From assembly GCA_946187095.1 (NCBI GenBank), contig CAMHPW010000006.1, positions 1 through 17,973 on the forward strand: a stretch of 17,973 nucleotides of DNA. The letters are read 5' to 3'. Every line of letters starts with the position of its first letter. Position 1 is the stretch's first letter. The notes under the pieces are model-generated. The model was not told the origin of the DNA. It ran no database searches and saw only the letters and a list, made by a program, of their open reading frames with translations. Below, piece after piece: positions 9,591 to 15,902 of this stretch. A program made the translations under genes and the position numbers. This DNA is from an uncultured Clostridia bacterium. GTDB taxonomy: Bacteria; Bacillota; Clostridia; Oscillospirales; Acutalibacteraceae.

Positions 9591-9638
9591 TACAATGTGC
9601 AATGTGCAGTGTACAATGTGCAATGCATAATGCACGAT
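9591..9638 (+). repeat. Heptamer repeat block (TGTGCAA-type), clpC side
   Basis: Six consecutive seven-base units, TGTGCAA, TGTGCAG, TGTACAA, TGTGCAA, TGCATAA, TGCACGA. It lies directly upstream of the clpC ribosome-binding site. It is inverted relative to the block at 9692-9718. Confidence 0.85.
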
Positions 9639-9691
9639 TATTTTCTATTTTCTGATAATTAAAAAATTGATTTTCTTTGAAAATTTTCCTC

Positions 9692-9718
9692 TCACAATTC
9701 ATTGCAAATTGCACATTA
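9692..9718 (-). repeat. Heptamer repeat block (TGTGCAA-type), mcsB side
   Basis: On the minus strand, units TGTGCAA-TTTGCAA-TGAATTG begin within the last base of the mcsB stop codon. It can pair with the opposite-facing block at 9591-9638. The 52 bases between the blocks are AT-rich and show no gene or CtsR site. Confidence 0.75.
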
Positions 9719-10774
9719 TTCTTCAAGTCTGTGGGAGGAGGGGACTTGCGGCTGCATAAGGGCAGTTCTGACAAGTTCGGCTCTGATACGGTCACGTTCC
9801 TGTGGAGTGAGTTTTTTGCCGATATTTTTCATAAGGGTAGCAGGCTGAATCTCGATAAGCAGACGGTTGATGGTTTGGATATCCATTTCGGAGAAAAACC
9901 CTGCTTCCACGCCGAAACGCACGTTTGAGAGAAGCTGCATACATTCCTCATTGTTGAGGAGTTTGGCATACTGGAGAATACCGTAGGAGCGGTAGACTTT
10001 ATCCTGAATGTTGATATTTTTGGCAAGGGCTTCACGGGCGGCTCTTTCCTGAGTGACAAGCTGATAAGCGATATCACGGAGATTATTGATAGCCTCCTGT
10101 TCGGAAATGCCGAGGGTAACTTGGTTGGAAAGCTGATAAATAGCCCCTTTGGGTTCGGTGCCTTCGCCGTACATTCCACGGATGACAAGACCGAGTTTGG
10201 AGAGAGAGGAGCTTATTTTTCCCATTGCACCGCTTTCTTTAAGAGAGGGGAGATGGAGCATCAGAGAGGCTCTCATGCCTGTGCCGATATTGGTGGGGCA
10301 TTGAGTGAGATAGCCGAGTTTGTCGTTGAAAGCGAAATCAAGCTGTTCATCAAGGAGAGTGTCGATCTTGTCGGCTAAATCATAGGTACTTTCAAGGCTC
10401 ATGCCCTTGTTGATGACCTGTATTCTGACATGGTCTTCTTCGTTGATCATAATGCTGACGGATTCGTCATCGAGGAGGAGAAGTCCTCTGCCCTGTCTGT
10501 CGGAGATGAATTCGGGGCTGACAAGGTGCCTTTCAACGAGGGAAACGGCTTCTTCCTGAGTGAGTTCGGACATTTGTATATATTGGAATCTGCCCGATAT
10601 GGCGGAATGTCCGTCAAGAACGGCAGATTTCACGACAGAAGCGACTTTTCTTTTGTTTTCATCGGAGAGCCTGCAGGGAAACGGATAGTCACGCAAATTT
10701 CTTGCGAATCTGATCCTTGTGCTGATGACAACGTCACTGACATCTTTGAGGGCAGTATATTTATTTTCACTCAT
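9716..10774 (-). CDS. mcsB: Protein-arginine kinase McsB
   Basis: McsB uses the phosphagen-kinase fold to phosphorylate arginines on misfolded proteins and CtsR, marking them for ClpCP. The product is about 352 residues. Motifs in order: STRIRFARNL (nucleotide-contact Arg residues), DRQGRGLLLLDDESVSIMIN followed by EEDHVRIQ (catalytic Glu region and phosphate-binding Arg), LGYLTQCPTNIGTGMRASLM (active-site Cys and guanidinium-loop region), MYGEGTEPKGAIYQLSNQ, and near the C-terminus IQPATLMKNIGKKLTPQERD. All are complete. Start: the ATG at 10772-10774 has AGGA 10 bases upstream. A GTG at 10778-10780, overlapping the mcsA stop as GTGA, is an equally possible start, two codons longer. It is the third gene of the ctsR operon. 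The gap to clpC (143 bases) is unusually long for this operon because of inserted repeats. Confidence 0.95.
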   Translation of the reverse strand: MSENKYTALKDVSDVVISTRIRFARNLRDYPFPCRLSDENKRKVASVVKSAVLDGHSAISGRFQYIQMSELTQEEAVSLVERHLVSPEFISDRQGRGLLLLDDESVSIMINEEDHVRIQVINKGMSLESTYDLADKIDTLLDEQLDFAFNDKLGYLTQCPTNIGTGMRASLMLHLPSLKESGAMGKISSSLSKLGLVIRGMYGEGTEPKGAIYQLSNQVTLGISEQEAINNLRDIAYQLVTQERAAREALAKNINIQDKVYRSYGILQYAKLLNNEECMQLLSNVRFGVEAGFFSEMDIQTINRLLIEIQPATLMKNIGKKLTPQERDRIRAELVRTALMQPQVPSSHRLEE

Positions 10775-10776
10775 GA

Positions 10777-11262
10777 TCACTCATTCCTTTCCAATTCTTT
10801 GATCTGGTCACGGAGTTCGGCGGCTTTTTCAAATTCCTGAGCTTTAATGGCACGTTCCAATTCCGATTTGAGTTTGGCAAGTTCATTTTTGATTTTGACC
10901 TGCGTACCGGCGGAATGTGCGAGCTTGCCTGTATGGGAAGTTCTGCCGTGGATTCTCTGGATAGAGGGGAGAAGTTCTTCATAGAAGGTGTCATAGCAGT
11001 TGGCACAGCCGACTTTGCCTGATTTGGCGATATCTTCAAAGCTGCTGCCGCAGCACTGACAGCGTTTGGCAGGTTTGGCGGAGAAGCCGCCCATGAAACT
11101 GCCGAAGAGTTTGTCGAGGTCGAAGCCCATATTTCCGAAGAAAGAGCCGTAGCCCATTTTTTCGGCACATTCGGGGCAAAGATCATATTCCTTGAGTTCA
11201 CCGTTGAGAATGGTTTTGATATGTGTGGTAGCCTGTCTTTTACCGCAGGATTGACATAACAT
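10777..11262 (-). CDS. mcsA: McsA, zinc-binding activator of McsB
   Basis: McsA binds and activates McsB and links it to CtsR release during heat or oxidative stress. The product has 161 residues. Three Cys pairs form the zinc sites: CQSC (3-6), CPEC (29-32), and RCQCC (67-71) with CANC (86-89). A Gly/Phe-rich linker (about 36-62) separates the first two sites from the last. The C-terminus (about 123-160) is a UVR-type coiled coil with EFEKAAELRDQIKEL, which resembles the UVR region of ClpC. A perfect AAGGAGGT lies 8 bases before the ATG and just after the ctsR stop. The gene ends by overlapping the start region of mcsB, so production of the pair is coupled. Confidence 0.95.
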   Translation of the reverse strand: MLCQSCGKRQATTHIKTILNGELKEYDLCPECAEKMGYGSFFGNMGFDLDKLFGSFMGGFSAKPAKRCQCCGSSFEDIAKSGKVGCANCYDTFYEELLPSIQRIHGRTSHTGKLAHSAGTQVKIKNELAKLKSELERAIKAQEFEKAAELRDQIKELERNE

Positions 11263-11277
11263 AAAGATTACCTCCTT

Positions 11278-11745
11278 TTAATTTTGCAGGATAACGAGGG
11301 TTATCAGCATATTTTTCATGACAGCCGCACGGAGAATATCCCTGTATTCATGCGGAACGGCTGCATAAGCGTTATCGGAAAGGGCAGAGGATATCATGAC
11401 TCTGTCATATTCCGAAATCATATTCTGGGCGGACATATTATTGAGGATCGCCTGAGCGGAAGCAGTCGAGATCCTGTCACTGATGGAGTTGACGATGTGC
11501 ATGATAGCGACACGCCTGTCTGTCGTGACACGGGTGATCTTGATATAACCGCCGCCGCCACGCCTGCTCTCTACAATATACCCCTGTTCGGGCGTGAAAC
11601 GTGACGTAATAACGTAGTTGATCTGACTCGGAACGCAGCCTAATATATTGGCAAGCTCGTTACGCTGGATCTCGGCGTTGCCGTCACTTTCATCGAGCAT
11701 TTTGAGGATATACTGAGCCACCAAGTCGCTCATTTTCATTTTCAT
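11278..11745 (-). CDS. ctsR: CtsR, class III heat-shock repressor
   Basis: CtsR represses clp genes as a dimer and is released on heat stress. The product is about 155 residues. The N-terminal half is a winged helix: SDLVAQYILKMLDES, RNELANILGCVPSQINYVI (recognition region) and the glycine-rich wing VESRRGGGGYIKI, which is the thermosensing element of the family. The C-terminal four-helix domain (about 85-155), involved in dimerisation and McsB/ClpC contact, is present. Start choice is ambiguous: GTG 11748, ATG 11745 and in-frame ATGs at 11739 and 11733 share one weak GGAA site, and I take 11745. The weak site may keep repressor levels low. It is the first gene of its operon, preceded by CtsR boxes on both sides of its promoter, so it is autoregulated. 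Confidence 0.95.
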   Translation of the reverse strand: MKMKMSDLVAQYILKMLDESDGNAEIQRNELANILGCVPSQINYVITSRFTPEQGYIVESRRGGGGYIKITRVTTDRRVAIMHIVNSISDRISTASAQAILNNMSAQNMISEYDRVMISSALSDNAYAAVPHEYRDILRAAVMKNMLITLVILQN

Positions 11746-11759
11746 CACTTCCGTTTGTC

Positions 11760-11776
11760 TTTGACTTTCTTTGACC
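11760..11776 (-). promoter_or_regulatory. CtsR operator, perfect match
   Basis: On the minus strand the sequence is GGTCAAA-GAA-AGTCAAA, an exact fit to the CtsR consensus RGTCAAA-NAN-RGTCAAA. It lies between the promoter and the ctsR start, about 15 bases before the ATG. Confidence 0.93.
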
Positions 11777-11786
11777 TTGTGAGTTA

Positions 11787-11815
11787 ATTGTATATCAAAA
11801 GTCAGAAAAGGTCAA
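11787..11815 (-). promoter_or_regulatory. Sigma-A promoter of the ctsR operon
   Basis: On the minus strand: -35 TTGACC (11810-11815), 17-base spacer, -10 TACAAT (11787-11792). The -35 box is the complement of a CtsR heptamer (GGTCAAA), so operator and promoter share bases. Confidence 0.8.
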
Positions 11816-11832
11816 AGTCAGAAAAAGTCAAA
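11800..11832 (+). promoter_or_regulatory. Two near-perfect tandem CtsR boxes in opposite orientation
   Basis: On the plus strand: AGTCAGA-AAA-GGTCAAA (11800-11816), then AGTCAGA-AAA-AGTCAAA (11816-11832), sharing one base. In each, the first heptamer differs from the consensus at one position (G for A). They cover the -35 region and its upstream side, facing the perfect box at 11760-11776. Confidence 0.75.
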
Positions 11833-11926
11833 AATATGTATCGGGATAGGATACAGCTTTGATTTTCTTTAAAAATCTCGTTTTTTCTCATTGATTCTGA
11901 AATTTCAGTTTTTTTGGAAAGGGGTA

Positions 11927-11962
11927 TGGTGGAAACCTTTTTTGCAAAAAAGGTTTCCGCCA
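11927..11962. repeat. 36-base palindrome with 18-base arms and no loop
   Basis: The left arm TGGTGGAAACCTTTTTTG is followed immediately by CAAAAAAGGTTTCCGCCA, its reverse complement except for one G-U pair. It stands in the ctsR-dacF gap about 20 bases upstream of the dacF promoter. There is no T-run after it, so it is not a standard terminator. It may be a dispersed palindromic element. Confidence 0.8.
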
Positions 11963-11984
11963 CGAAATTTGTCATAAAAATTCC

Positions 11985-12013
11985 TTGACATAAGTATATT
12001 TATGATGTAAATT
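11985..12013 (+). promoter_or_regulatory. Sigma-A promoter for the first carboxypeptidase gene
   Basis: TTGACA (11985-11990), 17-base spacer, TAAATT (12008-12013), followed by AGGGGAG (12021-12027) 7 bases before the ATG at 12035. Confidence 0.8.
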
Positions 12014-12034
12014 TTATGATAGGGGAGTGATGAT

Positions 12035-13156
12035 ATGCCCGATAAAAAGAAAATGAAAATAATGGTCATATTGGTGATATGCATCGTATTGCTGACAGAT
12101 TGTGCAGTGGTAGTGATGTATTATCTTGATGTTCAGCGGCAGCATCAGGAGATCATAGAGAATGCCATACAGGAGATACCGCTGGCGGAGATACCGAAGC
12201 CGATAGCGGCAAATTATGATCCGAACAGACCTGAATATGAAACAACAAGAAAATTCACGATGAATACATTGAAGTTTTCGGAGAAGATATACAGGAATCT
12301 GACAAAAGATGTGAAGGCGGATTATTCTGTGCTTTATGATATGGAAACAGATGAGATACTGTTTGAAGAAAATTCCGATAAAAAGTTATATCCTGCAAGC
12401 ACGACAAAGTTATTGACGGCGATCGTTGCAACAAAGATCATTACCGATCCGGATACGGTGATAACGGTCGGCAATGAGATCAAAATGATAGGCGAGGAAT
12501 CAAGCAGGGCAGGGCTGGAAGTCGGCATGAAGCTGACAGTTTCTGATCTGATGGATGCCATGATGCTGCCGTCGGGAAATGATGCGGCATATACAATGGC
12601 GGTGAACTGTGCAAGGATATATAAAGATGATCCGAAAATGTCCAATAAAGCTGCACTGAATTGCTTTGTGGAACTGATGAATGATGCCGCTGATCAGTTG
12701 GGGGCGACAAATTCACAGTTTGTGAATCCTGACGGCTGGCACAGTCCGAATCACTATACGACTGCCAAAGACATGGCAAAAATAGGTGCCTATGCAAGAG
12801 AAGTACCGCTTATAGCGAAATCGTGCAGTACACATTATGCCGAAAGAAAATTGGTAAGCGGTGAAATGCTGTATTGGGTGAACGGCAATTTAATGCTGAA
12901 TGACTATTATAAATGCTATTCAAAATATTGTGACGGCTTAAAGACGGGATTCACGGATGAAGCAGGTTCGTGTATTATTTCATCTGCAACGGTGGAAGGA
13001 CATACGATGATAGCCGTTATCATGAACGGTTATGACGGTTATACGAAATATGATGATGTCAATTTGCTTTTCAGAATGGGTTATAAATTATACGGATTGC
13101 CTTATACATACGGAGTGCCTAACAGTCAGGCAGGCAAACCCCGCTTACTTGCTTGA
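12035..13156 (+). CDS. D-alanyl-D-alanine carboxypeptidase, S11 family, membrane-anchored
   Basis: S11 enzymes remove the terminal D-Ala of peptidoglycan stem peptides and so limit cross-linking. The product has 373 residues. The N-terminus has KKK then one membrane helix (about 8-30) without a clear cleavage site, so it is probably an N-terminal anchor with the domain outside. Penicillin-binding motifs are all present: SxxK as STTK (122-125) in YPASTTKLLTAI, SxN as SGN (180-182), and KTG (303-305) in DGLKTGFTDEAGSC. The protein ends soon after the catalytic domain with no PBP5_C domain. A spacer (about 35-95) separates the anchor and catalytic domain. The last 38 bases overlap the 3' end of a second S11 gene on the other strand, and no terminator lies between them. 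Confidence 0.92.
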   Translation: MPDKKKMKIMVILVICIVLLTDCAVVVMYYLDVQRQHQEIIENAIQEIPLAEIPKPIAANYDPNRPEYETTRKFTMNTLKFSEKIYRNLTKDVKADYSVLYDMETDEILFEENSDKKLYPASTTKLLTAIVATKIITDPDTVITVGNEIKMIGEESSRAGLEVGMKLTVSDLMDAMMLPSGNDAAYTMAVNCARIYKDDPKMSNKAALNCFVELMNDAADQLGATNSQFVNPDGWHSPNHYTTAKDMAKIGAYAREVPLIAKSCSTHYAERKLVSGEMLYWVNGNLMLNDYYKCYSKYCDGLKTGFTDEAGSCIISSATVEGHTMIAVIMNGYDGYTKYDDVNLLFRMGYKLYGLPYTYGVPNSQAGKPRLLA

Positions 13157-14267
13157 GGATGATTTGAAAAATTTTGGAAAAGTTGATTTGTTCTGCACTT
13201 TCGGCAGCGGTGATCGGATATTCGGCTATCTGATGACCGCTGTTTTTATAGATAATTTTGCCGATGGGAGCATTTTTTTCAACGGGAGCGTCAATTTCAT
13301 TGGGCAGGACAATTTCGGAAGTGATTTTTTCCTTGTCGCCTTTTTGGATAAGAATGGAACTGCCGCTTTTTGCGGAAGTCATGATTTTATCGGTCATGCC
13401 GTTTTTAACGGCTATTTCCGTAACGGCACTTTCGGGAATATCGGGTGTATACATTTCATAGTTGGCAAAGCCGTAATCGAGAAGTTTGGCGGCATCGGAA
13501 AATCTGTCCTTGCCTGTTGCACTGCCGAGTACAACGGCGATAAGGCTCAGTCCGTCACGTTCGGCCGTCGCACTGATACAGCTGCCTGCTTTGGAAGTCG
13601 TGCCTGTTTTCAGTCCCGTAATGCCACGATAGGTTTTAAGGAGTTTATTGGTATTGACAAGCTGGGTTTTGCCGCCACGCAGATTATCCATCCATATATT
13701 GCTGTAGTCATAGATTTTCTTGTGTTTGGTCAGTTCCCTTGACATGACGGCCACATCATAGGCACTTGTCACATGACCGTCCTCATCAAGTCCGTTGCAG
13801 TTCTTGAAAACGGTTTCCTTCATGCCGAGAGATTTGGCTTTTTTGTTCATCTGGGCGACAAATTCTTCTTCCGTACCGCAAAGATGTTCGGCAAGGGCTA
13901 CAGCGGCATCATTGGCACTTGCCACGACAGTAGCCTTTATCATGTCATCAACGGACATGGTTTCGCCGACTTCCAGCCATATATCCGAGCCGCCCATAGA
14001 AGAGGCGTGTTGGGAAGTCGTAACGGTATCGGAAAGAGAAATTTTTCCGCTGTCGAGAGCCTCCATGACAAGTGTTAAAGTCATGACTTTTGTGATGGAT
14101 GCACAAGGTCGGACTTCATGGGGATTTTTTTCATAGAGAATCTTTCCTGTTTCAGCGTCCATGAGAACGGCTGACGGTGCGGTGATCTCACTTTCGGAAA
14201 GGGCACTGACTGTCACGGAAAACGGAACGAAAAGCATTATCGCCAAGAGTATACACAATTTTTTCAA
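13119..14267 (-). CDS. D-alanyl-D-alanine carboxypeptidase, DacA/DacF type (S11)
   Basis: This is the second DD-carboxypeptidase, 382 residues, related to but different from its convergent neighbour. Signal peptide 1-22 (MKKLCILLAIMLFVPFSVTV, cleavage after VSA). Catalytic domain: SITK (57-60), SAN (117-119) in VVASANDAAVALAEHL, and KTG (220-222) in GLKTGTTSKAGSC. A PBP5_C-type beta domain follows at about 275-355. The usual C-terminal amphipathic membrane anchor would lie at about 361-382; INFSKIFQIILKQV fits a short one, but the last residues (SGVCLPDC) are encoded in the overlap with the other gene and look unconserved. The start is TTG at 14265-14267, with GGGGG 8 bases upstream. A -10 box TATAAT is seen at 14337-14342. 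One or both genes may act in vegetative growth or sporulation; the sequence does not decide. Confidence 0.92.
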   Translation of the reverse strand: MKKLCILLAIMLFVPFSVTVSALSESEITAPSAVLMDAETGKILYEKNPHEVRPCASITKVMTLTLVMEALDSGKISLSDTVTTSQHASSMGGSDIWLEVGETMSVDDMIKATVVASANDAAVALAEHLCGTEEEFVAQMNKKAKSLGMKETVFKNCNGLDEDGHVTSAYDVAVMSRELTKHKKIYDYSNIWMDNLRGGKTQLVNTNKLLKTYRGITGLKTGTTSKAGSCISATAERDGLSLIAVVLGSATGKDRFSDAAKLLDYGFANYEMYTPDIPESAVTEIAVKNGMTDKIMTSAKSGSSILIQKGDKEKITSEIVLPNEIDAPVEKNAPIGKIIYKNSGHQIAEYPITAAESAEQINFSKIFQIILKQVSGVCLPDC

Positions 14268-14286
14268 TACAAACGCCCCCTGAAAA

Positions 14287-14313
14287 ATGAGGAATTAGGA
14301 ATGAGGAATGAGA
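14287..14313 (+). repeat. Heptamer repeat block (TGAGGAA-type) in the carboxypeptidase 5' region
   Basis: About four units (TGAGGAA, TTAGGAA, TGAGGAA, TGAGAAA). It lies between the promoter and the ribosome-binding site of the minus-strand carboxypeptidase, so it would be transcribed in its leader. Confidence 0.85.
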
Positions 14314-14336
14314 AATTATTTTCCGGTTTACGTTAA

Positions 14337-14365
14337 ATTATACTCTGTTGACTGCATATTTAGAA
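14337..14365 (-). promoter_or_regulatory. Probable promoter of the minus-strand carboxypeptidase
   Basis: On the minus strand a perfect -10 TATAAT (14337-14342) has a weak -35 TTCTAA (14360-14365) at a 17-base spacing. It lies 70 bases upstream of the TTG start. Confidence 0.55.
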
Positions 14366-14371
14366 CGAAAT

Positions 14372-14407
14372 AAAAAATGAGGAATGGGGAATATTCCTCA
14401 TTCCTCA
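14372..14407 (-). terminator. Terminator built from heptamer repeats, downstream of maf
   Basis: Bases 14378-14407 form a near-perfect inverted repeat made of (GAGGAAT) units facing each other, with one G-U pair and almost no loop. On the minus strand the stem is followed by six T (14372-14377). It stands just after maf, so it would end the trmN6-rsmI-maf transcript. Confidence 0.7.
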
Positions 14408-14426
14408 CTTTTCATTCCTCATTTTT
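14408..14426 (-). repeat. Additional heptamer repeat copy next to the maf stop
   Basis: On the minus strand, AAAAATGAGGAATGAAAAG: one or two further TGAGGAA-type units, starting three bases after the maf TAA codon and leading into the terminator stem. Confidence 0.6.
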
Positions 14427-14428
14427 GA

Positions 14429-15064
14429 TTACTTTTTCTTTTTGTTTTTGTCTTTTTTATCGTCTTTTTTCGGTTTGGGTTCGGGGGTGAAGTCCTGAGC
14501 AAGAAAAGCAGCCATTTCCCTTTGGAGTCGTGCGATAGGCAAACCGACTACGTTATAATAATCGCCTCTGATGCATTTGATGAATAAAGCAGCTTCCCCC
14601 TGTATGGCATAGCCGCCTGCCTTGTCATAGGGTTCGGGAGTGATGATATAGCTTTCGATTTCCTTTTCAGTAAGGGGATAGAATTCGACTTCAGTCGATT
14701 CCGAAAAGCTGTAGGATTTTCCCATGAAGGAAAGACAGCAGCTTGTAATGACTCTGTGGACTTTTCCGGATAATATTTTCATCATTTCCCTTGCCTCATC
14801 GGTGGAACGGGGCTTGTTGAGAACTGCACCGTCAGCGATCACGGCAGTGTCACAGCCGATGACAAGCCATTTTTTATAGGCTTTTGCAACGGCTTCGGCT
14901 TTTTTGTCCGCAAGATATTGGGGATATTGTTCGATACCCATTTCTTTTGGCACGACTTCTTTAATTCTTGACGGAATGACTTTGAAATCGTCACAGAATT
15001 TGGAAAGCAGTTCTTTTCTTCTGGGTGAAGCAGAGGCTAAAATAATTCCCTGTATTTTTGGCAT
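14429..15064 (-). CDS. maf: Maf-family nucleoside triphosphate pyrophosphatase
   Basis: Maf proteins hydrolyse dTTP, UTP or modified NTPs to the monophosphate and pyrophosphate, cleaning the nucleotide pool; overproduction affects septation. The product has 211 residues. The N-terminal signature ILASASPRRKELLSKF (8-23), the central GCDTAVIADGAVLNKP (about 69-84), GKVHRVITSCCL and PYDKAGGYAIQGEAALFIK cover the catalytic Asp/Glu and substrate loop. The last 18 residues form a Lys/Asp-rich tail (PKKDDKKDKNKKKK) beyond the usual length of about 190-200; this may be a lineage extension with no known role. GAGGAG precedes the ATG, 16 bases after the rsmI stop, so it is the third gene of the trmN6-rsmI-maf unit. 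Confidence 0.93.
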   Translation of the reverse strand: MPKIQGIILASASPRRKELLSKFCDDFKVIPSRIKEVVPKEMGIEQYPQYLADKKAEAVAKAYKKWLVIGCDTAVIADGAVLNKPRSTDEAREMMKILSGKVHRVITSCCLSFMGKSYSFSESTEVEFYPLTEKEIESYIITPEPYDKAGGYAIQGEAALFIKCIRGDYYNVVGLPIARLQREMAAFLAQDFTPEPKPKKDDKKDKNKKKK

Positions 15065-15080
15065 TTGTAATATCTCCTCT

Positions 15081-15902
15081 TTAAATCAGTTGTTTATAGA
15101 TATCGCCTTTTTTGAATCCCGTGAGTTTAGCGGCTTCCTTGGCACATTCCGAAAGGGACATACCTTTTTGTGCAAGGTCTTTGGCAAGGCTGACGGCATA
15201 TTCAAGGGTGATTTCTTTTTCTTCTTCATGCCTTGCCCCCTCTATGACAAGGACAAATTCGCCTTTGGGTTCATTTTCGGCATAGAATTGAGCAGCTTGT
15301 TCGAGAGTGGTGCGGATGACTTCTTCATGCACTTTGGTCAATTCACGGATAACAGAAATTTTCCTGTTGCCGAACATATTGTACATATCTCTGAGAGTGG
15401 CGGCTAATTTATGGGGGGCTTCATAGAATATCATGGTACGTTCTTCATTTTTGACGGCTAAGAGATGTTCATGCCTGTTTGGTTTGTTGACGGAGAGAAA
15501 GCCCTCAAAAGTGAATCTGCCTGTAGGCAAGCCCGAAATGGCGATGGCTGTTGCCAGAGCGGTAGGACCGGGAACGGAACAGACGGTAATGCCACGTTCG
15601 GCACATTGTCTGACGAGATTTTCACCGGGATCGGATATGCACGGCATACCGGCATCGGAAACGATGGCACAATTTTCACCGTTTTCGATTCTCTGACAGA
15701 TCTCGTCACCCCTGTCGGTGTTGCTGAATTTGTGATAACTTATCATAGGGGTATTGATATCGAATTTATTGAGTAATTTGATGGTAACTCTTGTATCTTC
15801 CGCCGCTATGAAATCGACTTGTTTGAGAGTTTCAATGGCACGAGGCGAAAAGTCGGCTAAATTGCCGATAGGCGTACCGACTACAAATAATTTTCCTTTC
15901 AT
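15081..15902 (-). CDS. rsmI: 16S rRNA (cytidine-1402-2'-O)-methyltransferase RsmI
   Basis: RsmI methylates the ribose of C1402 in the decoding centre of 16S rRNA, using S-adenosylmethionine. The product has 273 residues, the normal length. Motifs of the tetrapyrrole-methylase fold: VVGTPIGNLADFSPRA near the N-terminus, AAEDTR, MISYHKF, AIVSDAGMPCISDPG, VPGPTALATAIAISGLP (SAM-binding region), EGFL and MIFYEAPHKL. The C-terminal small domain ends with LAKDLAQKGMSLSECAKEAA, a helical element. The ATG overlaps the stop of the upstream methyltransferase gene (ATGA), so the two are translationally coupled. The pairing of a TrmN6/YabB-like gene with rsmI (yabC) is also known in Bacillus. Confidence 0.95.
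   Translation of the reverse strand: MKGKLFVVGTPIGNLADFSPRAIETLKQVDFIAAEDTRVTIKLLNKFDINTPMISYHKFSNTDRGDEICQRIENGENCAIVSDAGMPCISDPGENLVRQCAERGITVCSVPGPTALATAIAISGLPTGRFTFEGFLSVNKPNRHEHLLAVKNEERTMIFYEAPHKLAATLRDMYNMFGNRKISVIRELTKVHEEVIRTTLEQAAQFYAENEPKGEFVLVIEGARHEEEKEITLEYAVSLAKDLAQKGMSLSECAKEAAKLTGFKKGDIYKQLI

Noticed and set aside
9573..9635. An N-terminal extension of ClpC by 21 residues (MHYALHIVH...)
   Set aside because: It is translated heptamer repeat. The real start MYKFNGFTEK has its own AAAGGGG and matches the ClpC N-terminus.
11897..11915. Hairpin CTGAAATTTCAG plus seven T as a plus-strand terminator
   Set aside because: The stem is at most four pairs with a usable loop, and no plus-strand gene ends upstream; probably chance in AT-rich DNA.
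13032..13742. A 236-codon plus-strand frame
   Set aside because: It overlaps the end of one carboxypeptidase in a different frame and runs opposite the other. Both of those genes have complete catalytic motifs; this one has none.
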